NCBI GenBank assembly: GCA_036644995.1
Contig: JAVXOZ010000009.1
Coordinates: 1-64,000 of the forward strand
DNA: 64,000 nucleotides
Direction: 5' to 3'
Source: Cryptoclostridium sp036644995
Lineage (GTDB): Bacteria; Bacillota; Dehalobacteriia; UBA7702
Shown here in pieces: positions 42,296 to 51,627 of this stretch; position 1 is the stretch's first letter; each line of letters begins with the position of its first letter. The notes beneath the pieces are model-generated. The model was not told the DNA's origin. It was given only the letters and a program-made list of their open reading frames with translations, and made no database searches. Made by a program: the position numbers and the translations under genes.

Positions 42296-43502
42296 AAAAC
42301 CCTTTATCATCGGGATTGGACCCGGTAATCAAGAATACTTATATCCCATGGCAGAAAAAGCCATTGCCAATGCTGATGTACTCATCGGTGGCAACCGCAA
42401 TTTGGCTGAATTTGCCCATCTAAATAAAGAAACATTATCAATAGATAAAAGCTTAAAACCTATTGTGGATTATATAGATGCCAACCACCAAAAAAAATCC
42501 ATTGCTGTTTTAGCCTCGGGAGATACGGGACTTTTCAGCATTCGGGCTTATCTACAAAAAAAATTACCCAATGTACCATTTACGGTGCTGCCTGGTATCA
42601 GCTCCTTGCAATATTTAATGGCACAAAAAAACTTATCTTGGAATGAAATGAAAATTATCACCCTCCACGGCAACGATGATATAAACCTGTGCAATACCGT
42701 GGCAAACAATAAAGTTACCGCTATTTTCACCGGTGGCAAAAACACTCCTTCTGCCATTGCTAAAAGACTGGAATTGCTATCTTACGCTAATTTAACCTTA
42801 ACTGTGGGGGAAAATCTTTCCTATCCCAATGAAAGAATAATCAGCGGTACACCTAAAGAAATTGCAACTATGGAATTTGATGATTTAAGCTTAATTTTAG
42901 CAGAAAACAGTAATGTGGAAAATAAACCTTGGAATTATTTAACCTCGGGCTTACCCGATGAACTTTTCATCCGTGATGAAGTGCCCATGACCAAAAGCGA
43001 AATAAGAGCTTTAATTTTAGCAAAATTACGTTTAAAGGCCGATTCTCAAATTTTAGAAATCGGGGCAGGCACAGGCTCTTGCACCATTGAAATGGCTTTA
43101 ACCGCCATAGATGGCAAGGTTTGGGCACTGGAAAAAAACCATACAGCTGTGGAGCTTTGCAAAAAAAACATTGCCAAATTTGCTTTGGATAATATAAGTC
43201 TAATTGAAGGAATAGCTCCCGATGATATCCCCGAGCTACCCCAAATAGACCATATATTTATCGGCGGCAGCGGCGGCAACATGAAAGATATTATCAACAA
43301 ATATAGTGATAAACCACTAAGATTAGTGGTTTCTGCCATTACTTTAGAATCTGTAACCGAGGCACTTTCTGCCATGAAGGAATGCGGTTTTACAGATATT
43401 GAAATTATTCAGGCAGCGGTTTCTCGCAGTAAAAAAGCAGGAACCAAACATTTAATGATGGGGCTAAACCCCATAACCATTGTAAGTGGTGAAATAAAAT
43501 GA
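42279..43502 (+). CDS. cbiET: Fused cobalt-precorrin-7 methyltransferase / decarboxylase
   Basis: A bifunctional enzyme of 407 residues. Residues 1 to about 200 are CbiE, a tetrapyrrole methylase (IIGIGPGNQEYLYPMAEK, ASGDTGLFS, LPGISSLQYLM) methylating C5. About 215-407 are CbiT, a Rossmann methyltransferase (ILEIGAGTGSCTIEMAL, HIFIGGSGGNMKDI) that methylates C15 and decarboxylates. The fusion is common in clostridia (CobL-like order). The start is ambiguous between ATG 42279 and ATG 42285; the RBS GGAG fits the second slightly better. It ends with TGA overlapping cbiG (ATGA). Confidence 0.94.
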   Translation: MKMENKKPFIIGIGPGNQEYLYPMAEKAIANADVLIGGNRNLAEFAHLNKETLSIDKSLKPIVDYIDANHQKKSIAVLASGDTGLFSIRAYLQKKLPNVPFTVLPGISSLQYLMAQKNLSWNEMKIITLHGNDDINLCNTVANNKVTAIFTGGKNTPSAIAKRLELLSYANLTLTVGENLSYPNERIISGTPKEIATMEFDDLSLILAENSNVENKPWNYLTSGLPDELFIRDEVPMTKSEIRALILAKLRLKADSQILEIGAGTGSCTIEMALTAIDGKVWALEKNHTAVELCKKNIAKFALDNISLIEGIAPDDIPELPQIDHIFIGGSGGNMKDIINKYSDKPLRLVVSAITLESVTEALSAMKECGFTDIEIIQAAVSRSKKAGTKHLMMGLNPITIVSGEIK

Positions 43503-44524
43503 AAACAGCAATTATAGCTTTAACCAAAAACGGCACTCAAACCGCAATTAAACTCGGTAAATTAATGAAAAGTGATATCTATGTAAAATATCCCCACGAG
43601 GAAAAAGGTATTAATGTTTTCAGCCTCAGCCTTAAGGAATTGGTTAAAGACATTTTTGATGAATATGAAGCCTTTATTTTAATTATGGCAACAGGCATTG
43701 CCTTTCGCACCTTTGCACCTTATATAAAAACCAAGGATTGCGACCCTGCACTAATAGTAATGGACGAAAAAGCACAATTTGCCATTAGCTTATTAAGCGG
43801 TCATTTAGGCGGAGCAAATGAATTAACCCAAGAAATTGCGGAATTAATCGGGGCAATTCCCGTTATTACCACCGCCACCGACGTTAATAAAACCATAGCC
43901 TTTGATTTGGTAGCAAAGAAAAATAACTGCGCCATTGAAAATATAGGTGCTACAAAATTTATCAGCGGTGCTTTGGTAAACGGTGAAACAATATCTTTAC
44001 ACTGCCCCTACCCTATCCTTGGGCAACTGCCCAAAGAAGTTACAGATTACACTAAAGACCCCCAAGAAAATGTAGTAACAATATCCAATAAAATTGAGCA
44101 ATTACCCCAAAATCACGTTTTATATTTAAGACCAAAAAACTTAGTTTTGGGCATAGGTTGCAGACGCAATACACCTTTTAGCACCATTGAAAAAGCCTTT
44201 ACGGAATTTATGAGCCAAGAAAAATACAGTATTTTATCCATTAAAGCCATAGCCTCCATTGATTTAAAAAAAGGTGAAACAGGCATTTTGGCTTTGGCAG
44301 AAAAATATAAACTGCCATTTATAACATTTACAGCAGAAGATTTAAACAAATATACCATTGAAAGCGATGGTTCACAATTTGTAAAAGAAACCACAGGTAC
44401 TGCTTCGGTATCTCAAAGTGCTGCTTTAGCAATGTGCAAAAACGGCAAAACAGTAATTAAAAAAACCATCTGCCAAGGTATAACCTTGAGCTTAGCAGAA
44501 GAAATAACTGAAATACGGATTTAA
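43499..44524 (+). CDS. cbiG: Cobalt-precorrin-5A hydrolase
   Basis: Opens the delta-lactone of cobalt-precorrin-5A, releasing acetaldehyde. The 341 residues comprise an N-terminal domain (EAFILIMATGIAFRTFAPYI near 55-75), a central domain (LLSGHLGGANELTQEIAE and TATDVNKTIAFD) and the CobE-like C-terminal domain (LVLGIGCRRNTPFSTIEKAF; TGTASVSQSAAL). All are expected of CbiG. It overlaps cbiET by four bases and precedes cbiH by 12 bp. Confidence 0.94.
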   Translation: MKTAIIALTKNGTQTAIKLGKLMKSDIYVKYPHEEKGINVFSLSLKELVKDIFDEYEAFILIMATGIAFRTFAPYIKTKDCDPALIVMDEKAQFAISLLSGHLGGANELTQEIAELIGAIPVITTATDVNKTIAFDLVAKKNNCAIENIGATKFISGALVNGETISLHCPYPILGQLPKEVTDYTKDPQENVVTISNKIEQLPQNHVLYLRPKNLVLGIGCRRNTPFSTIEKAFTEFMSQEKYSILSIKAIASIDLKKGETGILALAEKYKLPFITFTAEDLNKYTIESDGSQFVKETTGTASVSQSAALAMCKNGKTVIKKTICQGITLSLAEEITEIRI

Positions 44525-44536
44525 GGAGAAATTAAA

Positions 44537-45283
44537 ATGCAAAAGTTTTATGTTGTAGGCATAGGACCCGGGGATCCGGACCAAATGACAGTAAAAGCCA
44601 GAAAAGTTATGGAAGAAGTTGATATCATTGCCGGTTATGGCACATATATCAATTTGGTTAAACCCCTTTATCCTCAGAAAGAATACTTGCAAACAGGTAT
44701 GACAGGGGAAGTAAAACGCTGCCAAATGGCTTTGGAAGAAGCCAAAAAAGGCAAAACCGTTGCCATGATTAGCAGCGGCGACCCCGGCATATACGGTATG
44801 GCAGGTTTGGTTTTAGAAATAGCCCAAGGCATGAATTTAGAAATAGAAGTTGAAACCGTACCCGGCATTACTGCTGCGGCATCCGGAGCATCACTTTTAG
44901 GAGCACCCTTAATGCACGATTTTGCGGTAATTAGCTTAAGCGACCGTTTAACAAAATGGGAACTTATTCAAACCCGTTTAAAATACGCAGCTGCTGCGGA
45001 CTTTATCATTGTATTATACAATCCCAGAAGTAAAGGCCGCCCCACGCTTTTGGCAGATGCCAGAGATATTTTCTTAAAACATAAAAAAGAAGATACCCCT
45101 GTGGGCATTGTGAAAAACATCGGCAGAGAAGGTGAAGAAGTCATCCTTACCAATTTAAAAGATATGAATATTGAAGATGTAGATATGTTTTCCACGGTAT
45201 TTATCGGCAACGAACAAACTTATATCAAAGATAATAAAATGATAACTCCCCGTGGTTATTTGGAGAAAAAGGTAAAAAAATAA
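44537..45283 (+). CDS. cbiH: Cobalt-precorrin-3 C17-methyltransferase
   Basis: SAM-dependent C17 methylation and ring contraction. The 248-residue tetrapyrrole methylase has the family P-loop-like GIGPGDPDQMTVKA at the start, ISSGDPGIYGMAG near 78, VPGITAAASGASLLGAPLMH near 108 and YNPRSKGRP near 158, which separates CbiH from CbiF and CbiL. The start is preceded by AAGGAGAA. The stop overlaps the cbiJ start by one base (TAATG). Confidence 0.95.
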   Translation: MQKFYVVGIGPGDPDQMTVKARKVMEEVDIIAGYGTYINLVKPLYPQKEYLQTGMTGEVKRCQMALEEAKKGKTVAMISSGDPGIYGMAGLVLEIAQGMNLEIEVETVPGITAAASGASLLGAPLMHDFAVISLSDRLTKWELIQTRLKYAAAADFIIVLYNPRSKGRPTLLADARDIFLKHKKEDTPVGIVKNIGREGEEVILTNLKDMNIEDVDMFSTVFIGNEQTYIKDNKMITPRGYLEKKVKK

Positions 45284-46035
45284 TGACCAAAATTTTAGTG
45301 ATTGCCGGCACCGCCGATGGTGTGGATTTTATTAAAGCCACTCCACCCAATTTTGAAATAACAGCTACCACTTTTTCAAAATTAGGTGAGGAATGTATAG
45401 CACCCCGTAAAAATCTCACCATAGTAACAGGGGCACTGGCTAAAGAAGGCTTTATTAAATTAATCAATGAAAATCACTTAACCCATATTGTGGATATGAG
45501 CCACCCTTTTGCTGTGGAGGTGAGTAAAAATGCTTTTGAAGCAGCCCAAGCATTATCCTTACCTTATTTTCGCTATGAGCGAGAATCCATGGAAAAAATG
45601 GAAAACCGCATTGATTACCCGGATTTTCCCACAGCAGTAGAAAGCCTTGAGGATATTAAAGGCAACCTGTTATTAACCATAGGCAGCCGTAATTTACATT
45701 ATTTTACCAAATTATCGGATTTTTATCAGCGGTGCTATGTACGGGTTTTGGCAAGCAGCAAAATTATGTTGGAATTGGAAGAAATGAACATAGATCCAGG
45801 ACATATTTTTGCCATGAAGGGTGTTGCCTCCAAGGATTTAAACATTGCTTTGGCAAAGGAAATCAACGCCCAAGCCATAATAACCAAAGACAGCGGCTTA
45901 AAAGGCGGCATGGCAGAAAAATACCAAGCAGCCAAAGAGCTTAATATTCCACTGATAGTAATTAGCAAACCACAAAGTTTAGGCAAAAAATATACAAATT
46001 TTACAGATATAATTAATGAGATTGGGAGGGATTAA
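45283..46035 (+). CDS. cbiJ: Cobalt-precorrin-6A reductase
   Basis: NAD(P)H-dependent reduction of the corrin macrocycle. The 250-residue protein begins KILVIAGTADGVDFIKA, has VDMSHPFAVEVSKNA near 68 and YFRYERESME near 97 (both CbiJ/CobK landmarks), and a C-terminal IITKDSGLKGGMAEKYQAAK. It is slightly more divergent than its neighbours but the landmarks are complete. It is followed almost directly by cbiA. Confidence 0.92.
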   Translation: MTKILVIAGTADGVDFIKATPPNFEITATTFSKLGEECIAPRKNLTIVTGALAKEGFIKLINENHLTHIVDMSHPFAVEVSKNAFEAAQALSLPYFRYERESMEKMENRIDYPDFPTAVESLEDIKGNLLLTIGSRNLHYFTKLSDFYQRCYVRVLASSKIMLELEEMNIDPGHIFAMKGVASKDLNIALAKEINAQAIITKDSGLKGGMAEKYQAAKELNIPLIVISKPQSLGKKYTNFTDIINEIGRD

Positions 46036-46036
46036 C

Positions 46037-47419
46037 GTGGCTAAATCGGCTTTTGTTTTAAGCGGCACCCAAAGCGGCAGTGGCAAAACCACTATTTCCA
46101 TGGCTTTAATGGCTGCTTTTCGGAAAAAAGGTTTAATTGTGCAACCCTTTAAAGTTGGTCCCGATTACATAGACCCCATGTATCACACCGCTGCCACAGG
46201 CAGAAAATCCAGAAACCTTGATAGTTTTATGTTAGATGAAAACACCATTTCTTATCTCGCAGATAAAAATGCAAAAGATGCCGATGTGGCAATAATTGAA
46301 GGGGTAATGGGACTATACGATGGCTTAGGCGGCTTTTCCAAAGAAGGCAGCACCGCCCATATCAGCGAGATATTAGATGTGCCCGTTATACTCCTAATCA
46401 ACGGCAACGGTATGTCCCTATCCGTGGCAGCCATGGTAAACGGCTATCGGGATTTTTCACCCACAACCAAAATTGCAGGTGTGATCCTCAACAACGTAAA
46501 AAATGATAGCGGCTATTTACATTTAAAAGAAATAATAGAAACCGTTAGCAAAGTACCTGTTTTTGGCTATTTACCAAAAAATGAAAAATTCGCCTTAAAC
46601 GATAGGCATTTAGGTCTTTATTGCAGTGAAGAAATTACCGATTTAGAAGAAAAACTGGCGGTACTGGCTACGGCAATAACCGAACATTGCGATTTAGATA
46701 AAATATTAGCAGCCACAACCTACAAACCAAGGAATATAAAAGCCCCAATTTTGCCACAACCCATAAAACAAAGGGTAAAAATAGGGGTGGCAAAGGACAG
46801 TGCTTTTAATTTCTATTATCAAGATAGCTTAGATTTGATGGTAGAATTGGGAGCAGATATTGTGAACTTCAGCCCCATCCGTGATGAAAAGCTACCCGAG
46901 GTTGACGGTGTATTTTTTGGTGGCGGTTACCCTGAGCTGCATTTGGAAGAATTATCACAAAACAAAGCTTTTATGAGTGATTTAAAATCAAAATTAGAAG
47001 ATGGACTCCCCTGCTATGGAGAATGCGGTGGTTTTATATATTTAGGCAAATCCATGACCATGGAAGAAAAAACCTATGAATTAACTGGGTTTTATCCCTT
47101 TGATTTTGCCATGAGCGACCGCTTGCAACATTTTGGCTATATGGAAGCTGAAATAAACCCAGATTCTCCCCTTTCGGGTCAAGAAAAATTGAACATCAAG
47201 GGACACGAATTTCATTACACCAAACGCATTGATGAAGTGGAATATCCCACAGAATACACAGTAAAAAAGAAACGCAGAACCAAAGAAGTTTTTTGGGAAG
47301 AAGGCTTTAAGAAAAATAATTGCTTAGGCGGTTACCCACATTTTAATTTTTATGCTAACCCCAAAGCTGCGAAAAACTTTCTTTTATCTGCACTGGAACA
47401 CCACAGAAAGGTACTGTAA
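46037..47419 (+). CDS. cbiA: Cobyrinate a,c-diamide synthase
   Basis: Glutamine-dependent amidation of the a and c carboxylates. The 460 residues have an N-terminal ATPase domain (FVLSGTQSGSGKTTISMAL; PFKVGPDYIDPMYH) and a C-terminal glutaminase domain (YGECGGFIYLG with the nucleophile Cys, late HEFHYTK). The start is GTG at 46037 with GGGAGG nine bases upstream; an in-frame extension to 46016 overlaps cbiJ and is not needed. hemA follows after two bases. Substrate specificity for cobyrinate fits the operon. Confidence 0.94.
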   Translation: MAKSAFVLSGTQSGSGKTTISMALMAAFRKKGLIVQPFKVGPDYIDPMYHTAATGRKSRNLDSFMLDENTISYLADKNAKDADVAIIEGVMGLYDGLGGFSKEGSTAHISEILDVPVILLINGNGMSLSVAAMVNGYRDFSPTTKIAGVILNNVKNDSGYLHLKEIIETVSKVPVFGYLPKNEKFALNDRHLGLYCSEEITDLEEKLAVLATAITEHCDLDKILAATTYKPRNIKAPILPQPIKQRVKIGVAKDSAFNFYYQDSLDLMVELGADIVNFSPIRDEKLPEVDGVFFGGGYPELHLEELSQNKAFMSDLKSKLEDGLPCYGECGGFIYLGKSMTMEEKTYELTGFYPFDFAMSDRLQHFGYMEAEINPDSPLSGQEKLNIKGHEFHYTKRIDEVEYPTEYTVKKKRRTKEVFWEEGFKKNNCLGGYPHFNFYANPKAAKNFLLSALEHHRKVL

Positions 47420-47421
47420 CT

Positions 47422-48678
47422 ATGAATATGAATATATCTGTTTTGGGAATAGACCATAAATACGGCGCCGATATACGAGAAAAAGTCGCCTTCAGCGAAT
47501 CGCAAAAAATCGAATTTTCCACCAAACTTATAGATTTAGGCGTTGAAGAAGTGGTTATTCTCTCTACCTGCAATCGCAGTGAAGTATATTATTTGGATCA
47601 ATGGAAAAATGACGCCGTACGCAACCAAGTTTTAGATGCCTATATTGAATATTTTGATATAGAAGAATACAGCCATTGCATTTACCGCTACCATGATAAA
47701 GAAGCCGTGGAACACATATTTAAAGTTACTGCGGGTTTAGAATCTGCGGTGGTGGGTGAAGATGAAATTCTCAGGCAAATGAAAGAATCCTATGAGTTTT
47801 CTTTGCAGTTTAAAAACACGGGAAAATATTTTAATCGCCTGTTTCAAGAAGCCATAAAAAGTGCAAAGGCAATCAAAAGCAAGCTTAAAATATCGGAAAT
47901 ACCCCTATCCACAGGGTATATCGGTTTGAAATATTTACAGGAGCAAATGGGCACATTTGAAGATAAAACCTTACTTATCATCGGATTTGGGGAAATAGGC
48001 AAGCTATTTTACACATATGGTAAAGAATTGCCCTTTAAAAATATTATAATTTGCAACCGCACCTCTGAAACTGTAAGGAGTGCCATTGCCGATGATGAAA
48101 AAACCAAATACTTACCCTATGGCACTTGCCACACCGTAATAAACGATGCAGATGCTGTTATAACCGCCACATCCTGCCCTCACTGCATCTTAAAGGCACA
48201 AGATATGGCTAAACGCACCAAACCCCTTTATATGCTGGATATGGCGATACCTCGCAATATAGATACTGAAATTAGTAATTTAGAAAATTACCACCTATTT
48301 AATATTGATGTTTTAAAAGAAATGTCCGCAAAAAATCAGGAAAGCCGCAAGGCTTTAACGGTTAAAGCAGAAAATATTATAGATACCGCTGTGAGTGACT
48401 ATATACAATGGGTGCGAAATTCCGCCCAAGACCCCATAATTGAATCTTTAAATCAATCTGTGGACGATATTTTAGATGACCATTTAGCCTATCTTTTTAA
48501 AAGGATAAAGGCAAACGACAGAGAACAAAAAATCATCAGCCGTACCATGCAATCTGCATTAAAAAAAGCAGTACGCAACCCCATTGTAGCTTTGAAAACC
48601 ATTGAGGATAAAGAAAAAAGAGCTCACTATTCCCAAGTTTTGGGGGAGCTGTTTCAATTAAACGGAAAAGGAAAATAA
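47422..48678 (+). CDS. hemA: Glutamyl-tRNA reductase
   Basis: Reduces glutamyl-tRNA to glutamate-1-semialdehyde, the entry to all tetrapyrroles by the C5 route. The 418 residues have the catalytic Cys in VILSTCNRSEVYY near 50, AGLESAVVGEDEILRQMK near 105, a Rossmann domain (LLIIGFGEIGKLFYTYG) and a C-terminal dimerisation helix region. The ATG at 47422 has AAGG ten bases upstream; a second in-frame ATG lies at 47428. It begins the hem block within the cobamide operon. Confidence 0.95.
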   Translation: MNMNISVLGIDHKYGADIREKVAFSESQKIEFSTKLIDLGVEEVVILSTCNRSEVYYLDQWKNDAVRNQVLDAYIEYFDIEEYSHCIYRYHDKEAVEHIFKVTAGLESAVVGEDEILRQMKESYEFSLQFKNTGKYFNRLFQEAIKSAKAIKSKLKISEIPLSTGYIGLKYLQEQMGTFEDKTLLIIGFGEIGKLFYTYGKELPFKNIIICNRTSETVRSAIADDEKTKYLPYGTCHTVINDADAVITATSCPHCILKAQDMAKRTKPLYMLDMAIPRNIDTEISNLENYHLFNIDVLKEMSAKNQESRKALTVKAENIIDTAVSDYIQWVRNSAQDPIIESLNQSVDDILDDHLAYLFKRIKANDREQKIISRTMQSALKKAVRNPIVALKTIEDKEKRAHYSQVLGELFQLNGKGK

Positions 48679-48679
48679 A

Positions 48680-49279
48680 ATGTATTTGCCATTATTTATT
48701 GATTTAAACAATGAAAAAGCCTTAATAATAGGTGGTGGCTCCATTGCTTATCGCAAAGCTAAAACTTTAGCACAAAGCAATTTGGATATCACCCTAATTT
48801 GCCCCGAACGCATTGATGATTGGGCAGATTTAAAGGTAAATTGGCTAAAAGAAAAATACGAAAACCAACCATTGGCTCAATACCGCTTGGTAATTGCCGC
48901 CACGGATAACGAAATACTCAACCAAAAAATTGCAGAACGCTGCAAAAATCTTAAAATCCTCTGCAATTCCGCCTCCAATGCCGCCAAAGGCGATGTAATA
49001 TTTCCCGGTGTGGTTCAGGAGGGTGGCTTTACATTAGCACTTTCCAGTCAAGGCAAAACACCTTTTCTTACCAAAAAAATCAAAAACGATATGAAAAAAA
49101 TACTCTCGGGTTACGACCAAAAAACCATAGACCTTTTGGCAGAAACAAGAGAATATATAATAAATACATTTCCTGAAACTAAAGAAGTTTTATTGCAGAA
49201 ACTTGCAGAAGCTTCCACTGAATTAATTAAGGAGAAAGGAAGTATCCATGAAATTACGGATTGGCTCCAGAGGGAGTAA
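48680..49279 (+). CDS. Precorrin-2 dehydrogenase (SirC/Met8 N-domain type)
   Basis: NAD-dependent oxidation of precorrin-2 to sirohydrochlorin, the substrate of CbiK. The 199-residue protein has the start YLPLFIDLNNEKALIIGGGS (Rossmann), RLVIAATDNEILNQKIA near 74, CNSASNAAKGDVIFPGVV near 98 and GKTPFLTKKIK near 127, as in SirC, Met8 and the CysG N-domain. It lacks a proven chelatase function. Its last 32 bases overlap hemC. The position between hemA and hemC is frequent in clostridial cobamide operons. Confidence 0.9.
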   Translation: MYLPLFIDLNNEKALIIGGGSIAYRKAKTLAQSNLDITLICPERIDDWADLKVNWLKEKYENQPLAQYRLVIAATDNEILNQKIAERCKNLKILCNSASNAAKGDVIFPGVVQEGGFTLALSSQGKTPFLTKKIKNDMKKILSGYDQKTIDLLAETREYIINTFPETKEVLLQKLAEASTELIKEKGSIHEITDWLQRE

Positions 49280-50141
49280 GCTGGCTTTAACCCAAACCAA
49301 AATGGTGGCTAAAGCATTGGAAACAGCAAACCCCGGATTAGAAACAGAAATTATAATAATTAAAACCAAAGGCGACATAATTTTAGATAAACCCTTAAAC
49401 GAAATTGGTGATAAGGGACTTTTTGTAAAAGAAATCGAAGAAGCACTGTTGGATAAAACCATAGATTTAGCCGTACACAGCTTAAAGGATATGCCCGGGG
49501 AACAACCACAGGGGTTGGATATGACATTCACACCACAGCGTGAAGACCCCAGAGATATAATGATTACTTTTAACGGCGAAAAATCCTTAGCTGAAATGCC
49601 AAAAAACAGCAAAGTTGCCACAGGCAGTTTAAGAAGAATAATGCAGTTAAAAGCCTTAAGACCAGATATCACAGCCATGGGTATTCGTGGTAATGTGGAA
49701 ACCAGAATACAAAAAAGCAAAGATTTGGGCTACCAAGGCATTATCTTAGCAGCGGCAGGACTTAATAGATTAGGTTTAGAATACAACGGATTTCCATTAG
49801 AAGTTAAGGAGATGCTCCCTGCTCCTGCCCAAGGCATTTTAGGCTTGGAAAACCGCATTGATGATGAAGAAACAAAAAAACTTATAGCCCCACTTCATCA
49901 TGAGGACAGTGCCAGACAATCCAAAGGCGAACGTGCTTTTTTGCAATATATTGAAGGTGGCTGTCATGCTCCCATGGGAGCATATTGCGAAATAAAAGGT
50001 GAAAACTTTACCCTAACGGGATTTTATAAAACCGAAAAACATTATTATGAAGAAATTATCAGTGGTGTAAAAGGTGAAGAATATCAAAAAGGTAAAGAAA
50101 TCGCTTTAAAACTAAAGGAGAAAATTCAAAATGAACGGTAA
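49248..50141 (+). CDS. hemC: Porphobilinogen deaminase (hydroxymethylbilane synthase)
   Basis: Condenses four porphobilinogens into hydroxymethylbilane. The 297 residues start KLRIGSRGSKLALTQTKMV, contain LAVHSLKDMPGEQP near 77-90 (catalytic Asp), TGSLRRIMQLKALRPD near 125, and the cofactor-attaching Cys in EGGCHAPMGA near 240. It starts inside the end of the sirC-type gene with RBS AGGAGAAAGG. Its stop overlaps the cobA-hemD start by 11 bases. Confidence 0.96.
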   Translation: MKLRIGSRGSKLALTQTKMVAKALETANPGLETEIIIIKTKGDIILDKPLNEIGDKGLFVKEIEEALLDKTIDLAVHSLKDMPGEQPQGLDMTFTPQREDPRDIMITFNGEKSLAEMPKNSKVATGSLRRIMQLKALRPDITAMGIRGNVETRIQKSKDLGYQGIILAAAGLNRLGLEYNGFPLEVKEMLPAPAQGILGLENRIDDEETKKLIAPLHHEDSARQSKGERAFLQYIEGGCHAPMGAYCEIKGENFTLTGFYKTEKHYYEEIISGVKGEEYQKGKEIALKLKEKIQNER

Positions 50142-51627
50142 AGTATATTTAATCGGTGCAGGCCCCGGAGATTACGGATTGATAACTTTAAAGGGTATGC
50201 AGCTTATCGAAACTGCGGATGTACTGGTTTACGACAAACTTATTAATAAAAACCTCATCTATGCCTCCCCCTCTCATTGTGAAAAAATATATGTGGGGAA
50301 ACAAGCAGCCAATCATGCTATGCCCCAAGATCAAATTAACGAGGTACTCTACCAAAAGGCAAAAGAAGGCAAAACCGTGGTGCGTTTAAAAGGCGGCGAC
50401 CCTTATGTATTTGGCAGAGGCGGCGAAGAAGGCATTTACTTGGTAGAGCGTAATATTCCCATAGAAGTAGTGCCGGGTATCACCTCAAGCATTGCAGGAC
50501 CGTGCTATGCAGGTATTCCCGTTACTCACAGAGATTGGGCATCTTCCTTTCACGTATTTACAGGCAACTTTAAAGATGAAATCCGTGGTTTAAATTTTGC
50601 AAATTTAGCGGAATTAGAAGGCACACTGCTTTTCCTCATGGGATTTGGCAATTTAAACTATATAACCCAAGGCTTAATTAAAGCCGGAAAAAACAAAGAT
50701 ACCCCGGTTGCGGTAATCAGCAAAGCCACCACCCCCCAACAACATACAGTAACAGGCACTTTAGAAACCATTGAACAAATCTGCAAAGATGAAAAAATGG
50801 TTCCTCCTGCCATTACTCTCGTAGGGGATGTGGTAAAATGCAGAGAATATTTAAACTTTTTTGAAAGCAAAAAACAAAAGGGCACTTTAATTTTAAGGGA
50901 TATTCGCCAAAGTGATGTATTTGCCAAAAAGTTGATGCAAAGCGGTTTTGAACCCATTGTTTGCCCTGTTATCGAAATAGAAAAACGTGAGGCATCTACA
51001 GAGCTTCACTCTGCGTTAAAAGACATAGCTTCCTACACATGGTTGATTTTCACCTCACCCAATGGTGTTAAAGCGTTCTTTGAATTATTCCGTGATAACG
51101 GCAACGATTTTAGAGAATTGGGACACATTAAATTTGCTACCATTGGCAAAGCCACCGCCGAAGTTTTGGCAAAAACAGGCTTTAAGGCAGATTACACACC
51201 CAAAAAACAAATCAGCAACGCTTTAGCCGATGGCTTAACCGAGATTTTAAATGCCAATGATAAAGTGTTGATGCCTCGCAGTGCCATCGCCAATAACGAC
51301 ATAATGGATATCATTTCCAAAAAATGCAGCATTGATGATATTAAAATATATGATACTCATATCAAAACCGAAAATGAAGAACAATTAAGAACACTTTTAA
51401 CCACAGGTGAGGTAAATTTCATCCCCTTTACCAGTGCATCCACAGTTGATGGTTTTGTACAGGCTTTAAATAACGATTTAACCTGTTTAAAAGATGTTAA
51501 AACCGTAGCAATAGGGCCTATCACCAAAAAACGGATGTTAGAACTGGGCATTACACCTGATTTAGAAGCCACTGACCATAGTTTAGAAGGAATTATCTCG
51601 GTTTTAGGAGGCAATAAAAATGATTGA
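50131..51627 (+). CDS. cobA-hemD: Fused uroporphyrinogen-III methyltransferase and synthase
   Basis: Bifunctional protein of 498 residues. Residues 1 to about 245 are the SUMT methylase (VYLIGAGPGDYGLITLKGMQ; RLKGGDPYVFGRGGEE; VPGITSSIAGPCYAGIPVTH), making precorrin-2. About 250-498 are uroporphyrinogen-III synthase (LILRDIRQSDVFAKKL; WLIFTSPNGVKAFFELF; FIPFTSASTVDGFV). The fusion channels hydroxymethylbilane through uro'gen III towards corrins and is common in clostridia. It ends with TGA, overlapping the hemB start by eight bases. Confidence 0.95.
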   Translation: MNGKVYLIGAGPGDYGLITLKGMQLIETADVLVYDKLINKNLIYASPSHCEKIYVGKQAANHAMPQDQINEVLYQKAKEGKTVVRLKGGDPYVFGRGGEEGIYLVERNIPIEVVPGITSSIAGPCYAGIPVTHRDWASSFHVFTGNFKDEIRGLNFANLAELEGTLLFLMGFGNLNYITQGLIKAGKNKDTPVAVISKATTPQQHTVTGTLETIEQICKDEKMVPPAITLVGDVVKCREYLNFFESKKQKGTLILRDIRQSDVFAKKLMQSGFEPIVCPVIEIEKREASTELHSALKDIASYTWLIFTSPNGVKAFFELFRDNGNDFRELGHIKFATIGKATAEVLAKTGFKADYTPKKQISNALADGLTEILNANDKVLMPRSAIANNDIMDIISKKCSIDDIKIYDTHIKTENEEQLRTLLTTGEVNFIPFTSASTVDGFVQALNNDLTCLKDVKTVAIGPITKKRMLELGITPDLEATDHSLEGIISVLGGNKND